A stretch of 64,000 bases of DNA from Micromonospora sp. NBC_00421 (GTDB lineage: Bacteria > Actinomycetota > Actinomycetes > Mycobacteriales > Micromonosporaceae), in the NCBI RefSeq assembly GCF_036017915.1, contig NZ_CP107929.1, positions 1,798,001 through 1,862,000 of the forward strand, given 5' to 3'. Below, in pieces: positions 19,173-27,185 of the stretch. How positions within the stretch are numbered: position 1 is the first letter of the stretch; the number at the start of each line of letters is the position of its first letter. The notes below the pieces were generated by a model that saw only the letters and a list, made by a program, of their open reading frames with translations, searched no databases and was not told where the DNA came from. A program made the translations under genes and the position numbers.

Positions 19173-19793
19173 TCAGCGGTTGGCGGGCGCGGGTCCGTTG
19201 TCGTTGAACCGGAAGCTGCTCGTCGGCGGGGCGTCACCCAGCTCCTCGAGGATGAGGCCGGAGCGTGCGGAGTTCCGCAGGAACGCCCCGGCGTTGCTGA
19301 TCAGGTAGGACGGCGTGGTGCCGCTGGTGGCGGTGATGATCTCGAACTGCTGGCGGGGGTCGTCGGCCTTGCAGGTGGCGGCCTGTACGACCAACGGCTG
19401 GGTGTTGCCCGGATTATGCACCCGCCAGCAGAGCGGACCCGCACTACCCCGGGCGTACGCCTTGATGAGGTACTTCTGCTGGCCCAGCGGAGTCGGCACG
19501 AAGAGCTGCCGGCCCTGGTCGTCGTCGACCTCGGCCAGCCGTCCGGAGTCGGTCAGCGACAGACCGCCCTCGAACGAGCCGACCCGCACGATCGTGTACT
19601 GACGGGTGCCGGTGAACCCTCTCGGCGCGGAGCTGGTCTTCGGCGGCGTGGCGGACAGCCCCACCGGGACGGCCGCCGCACCCTGCTCCGGCGCGGCCGC
19701 CGGTGCGCCGGGCCCGGTGTCGACCGCGCACGCCGCCAACGCGCCGGTCAGTGCCAGCAACCCGGCACCCGCGATCCATCGTTTCATCGACAT
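19173..19793 (-). CDS. Lipoprotein sharing the C-terminal domain of the SigE-operon membrane protein, 206 aa
   Basis: Begins MSMKRWIAGAGLLALTG followed by lipobox LAAC (Cys 22), so it is a probable surface lipoprotein. GAGGAG lies upstream of the ATG at 19793. Residues from about 60 onward match the outer domain of the 17710-18552 product, including two Cys that align (CW and TC) and the ending FRFNDNGPAP. I do not recognise a named family. The QQF-like motifs and the Gly/Asn-rich ends recall beta-trefoil lectins, but that is only a guess. It is encoded upstream of the sigma factor in the same direction. Confidence 0.8.
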   Translation of the reverse strand: MSMKRWIAGAGLLALTGALAACAVDTGPGAPAAAPEQGAAAVPVGLSATPPKTSSAPRGFTGTRQYTIVRVGSFEGGLSLTDSGRLAEVDDDQGRQLFVPTPLGQQKYLIKAYARGSAGPLCWRVHNPGNTQPLVVQAATCKADDPRQQFEIITATSGTTPSYLISNAGAFLRNSARSGLILEELGDAPPTSSFRFNDNGPAPANR

Positions 19794-20125
19794 TGTCCGC
19801 TCCTCGGGGTGGATGATGTGGTCGGTGGGCACGTCGTCGCACCGGCCCGGTGTCGGCCTCGTTGCCCGACTCACCCTTCAGGACGTCCGGCACGGCCACC
19901 CGGTTTCCACCCCACCCCACGTTTTTCGGCACCCCCGACGTCGTCCGCGGCGACGGGAGCGGGTGTGGGGCTCAGCCGCCCGGCCGATCACCGATCGCGG
20001 GTCGGCCCGCAGCCCGCGGAGCGACACGCGGTGCCGGCCGGCCGATGGGCGGTGCCCGGACGACGAGTTTGGGATGCTGTGCCGGTCCACAGATCGACAT
20101 CATCCGACCCGAAGGGACCTCTCCG
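19794..20125. other. Divergent intergenic region
   Basis: This 332-base stretch lies between the lipoprotein gene (minus) and the dihydrofolate-reductase-like gene (plus). Longer open frames cross it, but they have no ribosome sites and no recognisable protein features. Apart from a candidate ECF promoter at 19882-19908 I see nothing specific. It presumably holds promoters for both flanking genes. Confidence 0.6.
19882..19908 (-). promoter_or_regulatory. Candidate ECF sigma promoter upstream of the lipoprotein gene
   Basis: On the minus strand GGAAAC is followed 17 bases later by CGTC, close to the classic ECF pattern GGAAC-N16/17-CGTC. It would give a leader of about 80 bases before the lipoprotein ATG. 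It could let the neighbouring SigE-like factor control its own locus (inference). No equivalent was found directly before the sigma gene. Confidence 0.35.
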
Positions 20126-20737
20126 ATGGCAAAGGTCATCTCCACGCTGTTCATCTCGGCCGACGGCGTGGCCGAGATCGACCCCGAGTGGCACTTCCCG
20201 TACTTCGACGACAACATGGGCCGGGCCGTCACCGAGGACTACGCCACCGCCGACGTGCTGCTCGTCGGCCGGGAGACCTACGACAGCTTCGCCGGGGCGT
20301 GGCCCGACCGGGAGGCCGCGGGCGGCGAAGACGCGCCCTTCGCCAAGCAACTCGGCGACCTGCGCAAGGTGGTCGTCTCGCGGCAGCCCCGGGACTTCTC
20401 CTGGCGGAACTCCGAACTGCTCGACGGTGAGCTCGTCGCCGCCGTCGCCGCGCTCAAGGACGACCCCGCAGTGGGCGGCATCCTCATTCCCGGGTCGATC
20501 TCCGTGGTGCAGCAGCTGCTCGCCGCCGGCCTGGTCGACGAGCTGCGACTGCTCGTGCACCCGGTGGCGGCGCGCAAGGGCCGTCGGCTGTTCGACGAGG
20601 GGGAGTCGCCGTACCACCTGCGGGTGACGACGACGGAGGCGTTCCCGACCGGGGTGATCCGGGTGATCTACGTGCCGGCCGACGCGCCCGTCCCGGCCGG
20701 TTACGACGAGGCCAAGGAGAATCTGGCGGGAGAGTAG
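20126..20737 (+). CDS. Dihydrofolate reductase family protein (RibD C-terminal-like), 203 aa
   Basis: MAKVISTLFISADGVAE is the standard opening of the stand-alone RibD-C/DHFR-like family common in actinomycetes. It is followed by ADVLLVGRETYDSF (NADPH-binding loop), KVVVSRQPRDF and GGILIPGSISVVQQLLAAGLVDEL. Unlike true DHFR, these proteins mostly have no proven substrate. GAAGGGACC lies upstream of the ATG at 20126. It stands alone between divergent and convergent neighbours. Confidence 0.9.
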   Translation: MAKVISTLFISADGVAEIDPEWHFPYFDDNMGRAVTEDYATADVLLVGRETYDSFAGAWPDREAAGGEDAPFAKQLGDLRKVVVSRQPRDFSWRNSELLDGELVAAVAALKDDPAVGGILIPGSISVVQQLLAAGLVDELRLLVHPVAARKGRRLFDEGESPYHLRVTTTEAFPTGVIRVIYVPADAPVPAGYDEAKENLAGE

Positions 20738-20888
20738 CCGCCCGCCCCGCGCGGACCGCCCGGCCGCCGTGCGCCGCCGGTGTCGCGTGGTGCCGACCCG
20801 GTCGGCGGCCCGCGCGGCGTGACGCTGACGGATACGCGATCCTGTTCGTCCGGTCTGTCGTGGCGGTGTCGCCGGTCGGCGTACCGGA

Positions 20889-21656
20889 CTATCGCGTGGA
20901 TCCGGGTGGCTGTCGGTCCAGCTCGGCGGTGGTGACGCCGCCCTGCGTCCGCAACCAGGCGACCAGCTCGGTGGCGCCGCGCCGGACGGCCGCGTCCAGG
21001 GCGGTGCGGTGCTCCCACGGCGGTATCCAGTTGAGCCGGGCACCCCGCTCCCACAGGTAACCGGCGCAGGACTGCCGACCGCCGTGACAGGCTCCCCAGA
21101 ACGCCACGTCGATCTCGTCCGACGACGGAAGGGTGACGCCGCTGAAGGCCTGCTCCACCCGGTCGAGCAGGCCGAGCGTGGCCGCGTCGGTGAGGGTGGT
21201 GCGGGCCCCCCGTACGACGAGCCGGTACGCCGCCCGCCACTGGGCGAAGGCCCGCGCGTCGGCGAGCGGCGTGCCGCCGGCGATCACACCCCCGGGGGCC
21301 TCGATGTCGGCACCGGCGTCCAGCAGCGCGTCGACGACGTCCACGTCGTCGCAGCTGGCGGCCCAGTGCAGCGGGGTCTCCTGGTGCGGTCCGACGAACC
21401 GGGCGTCGACGTCGGCACCGGCGGCGACCAGGGTGGCCACGGTGGCGGCACCGTGCGGAAACCGGCCCGGCCAGTCGGTGACCACGTGCAACAGCGTGCG
21501 GGAGGTGACGCCGGGTCGGTCGACGATGCGCGCGGTGGTCAGCCCCGGGTGTGCGGTGAGCAGCTGCCGCAGCGCGGTGCGGTCGCCGTCGCGGATCGCC
21601 CCGGTCACCGCGACCGCCAGCGGATCGTCGACGCTGAGCAGCAGGGGATCAGTCAC
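20889..21656 (-). CDS. Ankyrin-repeat protein, about 255 aa
   Basis: Ankyrin-type repeats are visible in the middle, for example TPLHWAASCDDVDVVDALLDAGADIE and ATVATLVAAGADVDARF, with degenerate repeats on both sides (AVTGAIRDGDRTALRQLLTAHPG). Such proteins bind other proteins; no enzymatic motif is seen. The start is uncertain: the GTG at 21656 overlaps its own GGAGGTG ribosome site, so translation may use a nearby non-ATG codon. An in-frame TTG at 21776 would overlap the upstream phosphatase gene. The gene lies downstream of the cobalt genes in the same direction but has no evident link to them. Confidence 0.78.
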   Translation of the reverse strand: MTDPLLLSVDDPLAVAVTGAIRDGDRTALRQLLTAHPGLTTARIVDRPGVTSRTLLHVVTDWPGRFPHGAATVATLVAAGADVDARFVGPHQETPLHWAASCDDVDVVDALLDAGADIEAPGGVIAGGTPLADARAFAQWRAAYRLVVRGARTTLTDAATLGLLDRVEQAFSGVTLPSSDEIDVAFWGACHGGRQSCAGYLWERGARLNWIPPWEHRTALDAAVRRGATELVAWLRTQGGVTTAELDRQPPGSTR

Positions 21657-21753
21657 CTCCGCGACCCTACCTGTCGTCGGGAAGCAGCCGGTCCAACGGC
21701 CGGGGACGTGCTCCAGATCGAGGGCGCGCACCAGCGCGACGGCGTATCGCGCC

Positions 21754-22344
21754 TTACGGCCGCTGGTGGTGCCCAAACTGGAGTTGCCACCGGGAGCCGT
21801 AGCGGCTGAGTCGGACCACCGCCAGCGGCGCGACGTCCAGCCGGGGCAGGGTGGCCGTCGGGAGCCGCAGTGCGTGCCCGATCGCCACCCGGACCACCAT
21901 CGGGTGGGTCACCGCGACCACCCGGACGCCCTGGGCGAGTCGGCAGTCGAGCCAGCCCCCGACGCGTTCGCGTAGCGCGGCGAGGGACTCCCCGCCGTGC
22001 GGTGCGGCGTCGGGAGTGTCCCACCACTGCCGCAGCGCGTCGGGGTCCCGCGCCCCCACGTCCGCCAGGCTCTGCCCGGACCAGTCGGCGTACCCGCAGT
22101 CGGCCAGCGCGGCCTCGACTGTGGGGCGCAGCCCGAGGGCGTGAGCGGTCTGCACCGCCGCCGGCGCCGGGCTGGTCAGGCAGACGTCGACCGGGCCCAG
22201 TGGGCCGCGCCGGTCGGAACCGGCCAGGGCGAGGGCGGCCCGCCGGCCGCCCTCGTCCAGGTCGTCGTCACCCGCGCCGAACACCGCCCGCCGCAGGGCG
22301 GCGGTGTGCGCGTGTGCGACCAGCCGCAGGCTGGTCGCGGTCAC
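21754..22344 (-). CDS. Histidine phosphatase superfamily protein in cobalt/B12 operon, 196 aa
   Basis: Phosphoglycerate-mutase-like fold judged from LVAHAHT at the start, DVCLTSPAPAAVQTAHAL, CGYADWSGQSLADV, GGESLAALRERVGGWL and VAVTHPMVVRVAIGHAL. The catalytic His of the RHG motif is kept (residue 11), as is the second His (THP). However, the flanking Arg and Gly are Ala (A-H-A), which is unusual. It starts with GTG, 19 bases after the CbtA stop, under the same cobalamin riboswitch. A role in B12 nucleotide-loop assembly (CobC-like) is possible; this is inference from position. Confidence 0.82.
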   Translation of the reverse strand: MTATSLRLVAHAHTAALRRAVFGAGDDDLDEGGRRAALALAGSDRRGPLGPVDVCLTSPAPAAVQTAHALGLRPTVEAALADCGYADWSGQSLADVGARDPDALRQWWDTPDAAPHGGESLAALRERVGGWLDCRLAQGVRVVAVTHPMVVRVAIGHALRLPTATLPRLDVAPLAVVRLSRYGSRWQLQFGHHQRP

Positions 22345-22363
22345 GCCGGTGTTCCCGCACCGG

Positions 22364-23158
22364 TCATCGGCTCGCCGGGGTGACAGTCGGAATCCCGCCC
22401 GCCCCCGGTCGCCGGTCCAGCCGCCGGCCCTGGCTCATCAGGGCGCTGAACAGCAGGCCGATCGCCGCCCAGAGCACCACCTGGGTACCGAGAGCGGCCA
22501 ACCGGAAGTTCCACAGCAGAGTCGCGGGGAAGTCGTCCGGCACCTCCTGGAAGGACGGCAGGACGACATACCCGGCACCGGCGACCAGGAGGAAGCCCCC
22601 GACGGCCGCGCCGACCCGTTGCCAGACCGGTGCGTCGGGGCGGACCGACCGGTAGCCGAGGGTGCCCGCCCAGACCGCCACCAGACCGAGCACCACCAGG
22701 GTCAGGTAGGCGGCGGTGCGTTGGTCGATGGTGTCGGGACTGCCGACCGCCGGGGGGTTGGCCGGATACTTGAGGAACGGCACGAGCACCGCGCCGAGCA
22801 GGGCGCCGCCGGCGAGCAGCAGCGCCGACCGGCCGTCGTCCGTGGTCCGCAGGCGACGGCGCAGGAGCGCGTACCCGGTCGCCAGCAGGCCACCCATCGC
22901 GGTGCCGAACAGCCCGGTGGCCAGGAACAGGCCGGCCCGCTGGCCGCCCCGGCCCACCAGGGCGTCGGCGTGGTGGTCGTCGGCCACCGGCCCGGTGTGG
23001 CTGGCTGCCTCCTCGATCGCGATGGCCGCCTCGATGCGCGGCTCACCGACGAGGTAGCCGAACGCCCCCGCGAGCAGGCCGGCGACGAGACCGGCGAGCA
23101 GACCGCGGAGCAGGACGGTGGCGAACGTGGGTGGATTGTGGGTGGGGTTCAGTGGCAC
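22364..23158 (-). CDS. cbtA: CbtA family cobalt transporter subunit, 264 aa
   Basis: A membrane protein with about six to seven helices. The first is VLLRGLLAGLVAGLLAGAFGYLVGEP, and EEAASHTGPVADDHHADALVGR is the conserved His/Asp-rich loop. NPPAVGSPDTIDQRT and VLPSFQEVPDDFPATLLWNFRLAALGTQ are characteristic CbtA motifs. The GTG at 23158 overlaps the end of cbtB by 10 bases. CbtAB is a predicted energy-coupling-independent cobalt uptake system usually controlled by B12, and the riboswitch here fits that. Confidence 0.93.
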   Translation of the reverse strand: MPLNPTHNPPTFATVLLRGLLAGLVAGLLAGAFGYLVGEPRIEAAIAIEEAASHTGPVADDHHADALVGRGGQRAGLFLATGLFGTAMGGLLATGYALLRRRLRTTDDGRSALLLAGGALLGAVLVPFLKYPANPPAVGSPDTIDQRTAAYLTLVVLGLVAVWAGTLGYRSVRPDAPVWQRVGAAVGGFLLVAGAGYVVLPSFQEVPDDFPATLLWNFRLAALGTQVVLWAAIGLLFSALMSQGRRLDRRPGAGGIPTVTPASR

Positions 23159-23352
23159 GGGACACCGAGCAGGTGCCGGCCGTCGTGCATGAGCTCGTGC
23201 AGGTACATGCCACTGCGCGAGACCGCGCCCTGGTCGAACGCGACCAGATAGGTGAGCAGCAGGAGTACGCCGACGACGGCCAGTGCCGCCCAGTACACGC
23301 GGGTCGACCCGACGGGGTGCACCAGCGGCTGGGCGGGAGTGGAACTCGACAT
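23149..23352 (-). CDS. cbtB: CbtB family cobalt transporter subunit, 67 aa
   Basis: One membrane helix (VYWAALAVVGVLLLLTYLVAF) followed by the family's metal-binding tail HELMHDGRHLLGVPCH, which has four His and one Cys at the C-terminus. GGAAGG lies upstream of the ATG at 23352. Longer frames to 23541 read through the riboswitch and are not coding. It forms a pair with CbtA, overlapping it by 10 bases. Confidence 0.95.
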   Translation of the reverse strand: MSSSTPAQPLVHPVGSTRVYWAALAVVGVLLLLTYLVAFDQGAVSRSGMYLHELMHDGRHLLGVPCH

Positions 23353-23394
23353 GGGACACGAACCTTCCCGGGGATGACGCGTCCCCATCGCAAG

Positions 23395-23515
23395 GCTGCG
23401 GACGACCGAGCGTCCTGGCTCGCGGACCCGTCGACGACGGGGACCGCTCACAGTGGCGCGACCGCGCCGGATTCTCACCGGCTTACCTCGCGACGCCGCA
23501 GATTTGGATCGACCG
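23395..23515 (-). ncRNA. Cobalamin (B12) riboswitch
   Basis: On the minus strand the core reads AAGCCGGTGAGAATCCGGC, then GCGGTCGCGCCACTGTGA, then GAGCCAGGA. These are the conserved elements of the cobalamin riboswitch (the GGTGAAAATCC loop, the GCCACTG B12 box, and GCCAGGA). It lies just upstream of cbtB. A small hairpin (GGGGA/TCCCC at 23370-23386) next to the cbtB ribosome site could be the expression platform. High B12 should switch off cobalt uptake and the phosphatase. Exact ends are estimates. Confidence 0.93.
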
Positions 23516-23641
23516 TAGCGGCGTGACCCCCGAGCGGTCAATCGTCATCCCGCCGAATGTGAGCAACCGGGGCGGGGACCGGCGCTGCGCGAGTCGACCG
23601 CCCCGTCCGACGCCGAGCGGGCGGCCGGACGGGGCGGTCGG

Positions 23642-25117
23642 TCATCGACCGGCTGGTGCGGGTGAGGTGGGGACGGTGCTGGTACGGCGTCGTCGGCCCA
23701 CCGCCCCCAGGACGACGTCGACGAGGAGGAAGACGAGCAGGGTGAGCCCGATCAGCGGCAGCGCCCAGCCGACCGCCACGACCAGTGGTGTGCCGACGAT
23801 CAGGACGCCGCGCGGAAGGCCGCGTACGCCGCCGCGGGCCGGTGGGGTGCCGGTGAGGGCGCGGCGGTCGGCGCGGGTGGGCCGGCGTTGCCACCACATG
23901 CGGTAGCCCCAGACGATGACGCAGAGCAGCCCGAGGGCCAGCGCGGCGAGCAGGATCTGGTTGAGCGGTCCGAAGAGCACCCCCATGTGCGCCTGGATGC
24001 CGAGACCACTGAGCTTGGCCAGCAGTGGCCAGTCGGCGAAGTCGCTGCGGGCGGTGACCGTGGCCGTGGTGGGGTCGACGGCGACCCGGTCCTTCGCGAC
24101 CGGCCAGACGTTGTCGACCTGCGTGACGGTCCAGGCCGAGCCCGGTTCCGGCGCCGGGGCGATCTCGACCGGGCCGGTCAGACCGGCCGTACGGGCGGCG
24201 GTCAGGACCCGGTCGAAGGCGGCCGATTCGACCACCCCACCCGCTCCGGCCGCCTCGTGGTGACCACCACCGGTGTCGGCCGGGGCGGTGGGCGCGGCGG
24301 TGAGGGCGGTGGAGATCTGCGGGGCGCGGGCGTCGAGCGCGTCGAGGCCGGCACCGAAGTTGGCCCCGGCGTACCGGGACCAGGTCAGCCCGGTCGCGGA
24401 GAGGAACAGCAGGCCGACGGTGAGCCAGACGCCGACGGTGGCGTGCCAGCCCCGGGTCCGCCGTACCCCTCTGGCGGTGGACAGATCCGGCACGAGCAGG
24501 TGCCGGACGGTGGCCCGGGAGGCGCGGCGGCGACGCCACCACAGTACGACCCCGCCGAGCGCGATGACCCACAGCCAGCTCGCGGCCAGCTCCGAGTAGT
24601 GCCGGCCCACCACCCCCAGATGCAGGTTGCGGTGCAGGTCGTCCAGCCAGGTGGTGGCCGGCGTGGACCCGAACCAGGTGGTCAACTGCCCCTGCACCCG
24701 GCCCGTGAACGGGTCGACGTATACGGTGTGCTGCTTCTCGCCCAGCTCCGGCGCCGAGAACACCACCCGGGTGGTCCGGTCGTCCGCACCGGGCTGCACC
24801 GCGGCGACGCTGCCGTAGGGGTGCGCGTTGCGTGCTGCCCCGACCTGGTCGGCCACCGGCAGCCGACGCTCACCCACCTGGGCCACCGTCAACCGGTCGC
24901 CGTAGAGCATCCCGTCCACCTGCGGAGCCACCGTGTAGGCGAGTCCGGTCAGCGCGGCGACCACCAGGAACGGCGCGACCAGCACACCGGCGTAGAAGTG
25001 CAACCGCAGCAGCAGCGCACCGAACGGGGAGGTACCTCGGGCCGACCGGGCGGGTGGGTCGGCGGTGGTGGCGGCGGGCTCCGGCGTCGACGGGCCGGAC
25101 AACTCGGTGACAGACAT
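23642..25117 (-). CDS. PepSY-domain membrane protein (PiuB-like), 491 aa
   Basis: Starts MSVTELSGPSTPEPA, then a first helix LRLHFYAGVLVAPFLVVAALTGLAY, typical of the PepSY-associated TM family. A large outer part (about residues 75-165) follows, then LDDLHRNLHLGVVGRHYSELAASW and further helices. The His in HFYAG and HRNLHLG are conserved and possibly heme- or iron-linked. The family includes iron-uptake protein PiuB and siderophore reductases. GGAAGAAC precedes the ATG at 25117. A palindrome TTCCGATCGGAA (25122-25133) overlaps that region. A 242-base gap separates it from the copC-like gene, so it may have its own promoter. Confidence 0.88.
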   Translation of the reverse strand: MSVTELSGPSTPEPAATTADPPARSARGTSPFGALLLRLHFYAGVLVAPFLVVAALTGLAYTVAPQVDGMLYGDRLTVAQVGERRLPVADQVGAARNAHPYGSVAAVQPGADDRTTRVVFSAPELGEKQHTVYVDPFTGRVQGQLTTWFGSTPATTWLDDLHRNLHLGVVGRHYSELAASWLWVIALGGVVLWWRRRRASRATVRHLLVPDLSTARGVRRTRGWHATVGVWLTVGLLFLSATGLTWSRYAGANFGAGLDALDARAPQISTALTAAPTAPADTGGGHHEAAGAGGVVESAAFDRVLTAARTAGLTGPVEIAPAPEPGSAWTVTQVDNVWPVAKDRVAVDPTTATVTARSDFADWPLLAKLSGLGIQAHMGVLFGPLNQILLAALALGLLCVIVWGYRMWWQRRPTRADRRALTGTPPARGGVRGLPRGVLIVGTPLVVAVGWALPLIGLTLLVFLLVDVVLGAVGRRRRTSTVPTSPAPAGR

Positions 25118-25359
25118 GTTCTTCCGATCGGAATTGTCGGGATACACCCGGTGGTCGTTCCCCGTGCATGCGTGCGGGTCGGCCGGGTCCGTGGTGTCGG
25201 CCTCGCCCGGAGAGGTAGTCGGCGCGAGCGCCGCCATGGTTCCCGGGAATGTCCGGACGGGACGGGTCCGTCGAGGGTCCGGTGCCTGGTGGCGGCCCGT
25301 GCCGTCGCGGCTGTCGACATCGGAGGGTCCGGTCCCGGCGTACGGGTGGACGCCTGACC

Positions 25360-25947
25360 TCAGCGGCGAAGCGGGCGGCGTCGCCACCACACCAGGCCCG
25401 CGACCACCGCCAGGACGACCACCGCGCTGCCGGCGACGGCGGTGCCCGGACCACCACCGGTGTCCCCGGCCGCGGCGGTGACCGGGCCGCCCGACGCCGT
25501 CGGGGGAGCGGCCGTCGGCGCGGCACGGCCGGCGGGGTCGGCCACGGTGAACGGGTACGACCCCTGCACCGGATGCCCGTCGGCGGAGACCACCCGGTAG
25601 GCGACGGTGTACGTCCCGTTGGGCAGTGGGTCGGTCACCTGGACGGTGCTCTTCGTTCCGGTGACCACCGGATCGCCGGTGGGGACCCGCCGTTTCGTCC
25701 CGTCGGTGAGCACGATGGTGGTGAAGGTCGGGTCCAGCCGTGCCATGAATTCCAGCGTGATCTCGGCCGGCGCGCTCGGCAGCGTCGCCTCCCGGGCCGG
25801 GGAGGCCGAGCGGAGGCTGTTGTGCGCCCACGCCGGCGTTGCGGCGACGAGCAGCGCCAGCACGGCGGCCGACAGCGCGGCGGCGAACCGGACGACGGCG
25901 GGGCGGATCGGCGTGGTGATCATGATGCTCCGGGTGGGCTGGTTCAT
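25360..25947 (-). CDS. CopC-domain copper-binding protein with C-terminal membrane anchor, 195 aa
   Basis: A signal peptide ends at AWA, so the mature chain starts AHNSLRSASPA; the His at mature position 2 is the conserved copper ligand of CopC. The CopC fold spans about residues 40-135 (ITLEFMARLDPTFTTIVLTDG, VQVTDPLPNGTYTVAYRVVSADGHPVQGSYPF, which includes the second His ligand). An Ala/Pro/Thr linker and a terminal helix ending WWRRRPLRR anchor it. The ATG overlaps the DyP peroxidase stop (ATGA). It likely supplies or stores copper outside the membrane. Confidence 0.93.
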   Translation of the reverse strand: MNQPTRSIMITTPIRPAVVRFAAALSAAVLALLVAATPAWAHNSLRSASPAREATLPSAPAEITLEFMARLDPTFTTIVLTDGTKRRVPTGDPVVTGTKSTVQVTDPLPNGTYTVAYRVVSADGHPVQGSYPFTVADPAGRAAPTAAPPTASGGPVTAAAGDTGGGPGTAVAGSAVVVLAVVAGLVWWRRRPLRR

Positions 25948-27185
25948 CCGAGCACCTGTTGGCCGATCCAGCCGTCGGGTGGGCAGCCGGGTGGGATGGC
26001 GAAGACGGCGGAGCCGATCGGGGTGGTCCACTCGTTGAGCAGGTCCCGGTCGGCGAGCCGGCGTTGGATTGGCAGGAACTGGTTGGTGATGTCGGCCTGG
26101 TAGGCGGCGAAGATCAGTCCACTGTCGGCGTGCCCCTGCGGGGTGGGGGTGCCGTCGTAGTTGTAGGGGCGGCGCAGGATCCTCAGCCGGTCGTCGGTGA
26201 CGTGGGCCCGGGTGAGGTGGGAGAAGTCGGGGATGACGGTGAGACCGTCCTCGCCGACGGCGGCGAAGTCGGGTTCGTCGTGTTCGTCGGTGCCGGTGAG
26301 CGGGGCCCCGGTGTCGAGGCGGCGGCCGATGGCCAGCTCCCGGTCGGTGCGGCCGAGCAGGTCCCAGGTCTCCAGGTTCATCCGGATCCGGCGTACCACC
26401 AGGGTGGTGCTGTCCTTGAGCCAGGCCGGGCCGTCGGGCACCCAGACGGCGGTGTCCAACGGGGTGCCGGGGCGGGGGTTGGCGGTGCCGTCGAGTTGGC
26501 CGAACAGGTTGCGTTGGGTGTGGCCGGCGGGTTCGACGCCGGGGCTGCGCCGGAAACCCTGCTGCACCCAGCGGACGGTGGCGAAGGGCCGGCTGTCCTT
26601 GATCAGCACCCGCTGGGCATGGGCGACGGTGACCGCGTCGTCGGCGCAGATCTGCACCAGCAGGTCGCCGCCGGACCAGGCCTGTTGGAGCCGGTCGATC
26701 CGCAGCGCCGGCAGGTCGACCACCGAGGTCGGTCGCCGGTCGTCGACGCCGGCCGCCCGGTAGAGGCCCGGCCCGAAACCGAAGGTCACCGTGAGTCGGG
26801 CGGGCAGCAGCCCGAGTTCCGCCTCGGTGTCGGCCAGCGCCGGCCGGCCCTGGGTGAGTCGGGCGGCGTCGTCGCTGAGCAGCCGCAGCAACCGGCCCAG
26901 CGCCGCCCGGTCGGTTCCGGGCCGCAGGGTGAACGCGACGAACGCGCCGTGGGCCTGCGGCTCGGTGGCCACCCCTGCCTGCCGGGGGCCGTGGAACGGC
27001 TCGACCAGGCTGCCGACGGCCGCGACGGGCGTGATGTCGGGGGTGGCCTGTGGTGGTGCTGCACTGTCCTCGGCACGGATCGCGGTGACGGCGGCTGCTC
27101 CGGCGAGGGCTCCTCCGGCGGCCATGACCCCGCCGGTGAGCAGGCCGCGCCTGCTCACCGGCCGGGCGGGTGGCGTGTCCGTCAC
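25944..27185 (-). CDS. Tat-exported DyP-type heme peroxidase (EfeB/DtpA-like), 413 aa
   Basis: Tat signal SRRGLLTGGVMAAGGALAG at residues 11-30. The DyP signature GxxDG appears as GQLDGTANP at about residue 210, and the distal Asp and downstream Arg region are present (LVVRRIRMNLETWDLLGRTDRE). The start GTG overlaps the PCu(A)C chaperone stop (GTGA). In Streptomyces lividans a related DyP peroxidase works with an extracellular copper chaperone; the same pairing here is a parallel from known biology, not proof. EfeB-type iron release from heme is the alternative. Confidence 0.94.
   Translation of the reverse strand: MTDTPPARPVSRRGLLTGGVMAAGGALAGAAAVTAIRAEDSAAPPQATPDITPVAAVGSLVEPFHGPRQAGVATEPQAHGAFVAFTLRPGTDRAALGRLLRLLSDDAARLTQGRPALADTEAELGLLPARLTVTFGFGPGLYRAAGVDDRRPTSVVDLPALRIDRLQQAWSGGDLLVQICADDAVTVAHAQRVLIKDSRPFATVRWVQQGFRRSPGVEPAGHTQRNLFGQLDGTANPRPGTPLDTAVWVPDGPAWLKDSTTLVVRRIRMNLETWDLLGRTDRELAIGRRLDTGAPLTGTDEHDEPDFAAVGEDGLTVIPDFSHLTRAHVTDDRLRILRRPYNYDGTPTPQGHADSGLIFAAYQADITNQFLPIQRRLADRDLLNEWTTPIGSAVFAIPPGCPPDGWIGQQVLG

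Noticed and set aside
23353..23541. Longer coding start for CbtB
   Set aside because: The extra residues are translated from the cobalamin riboswitch and are not conserved in the family.
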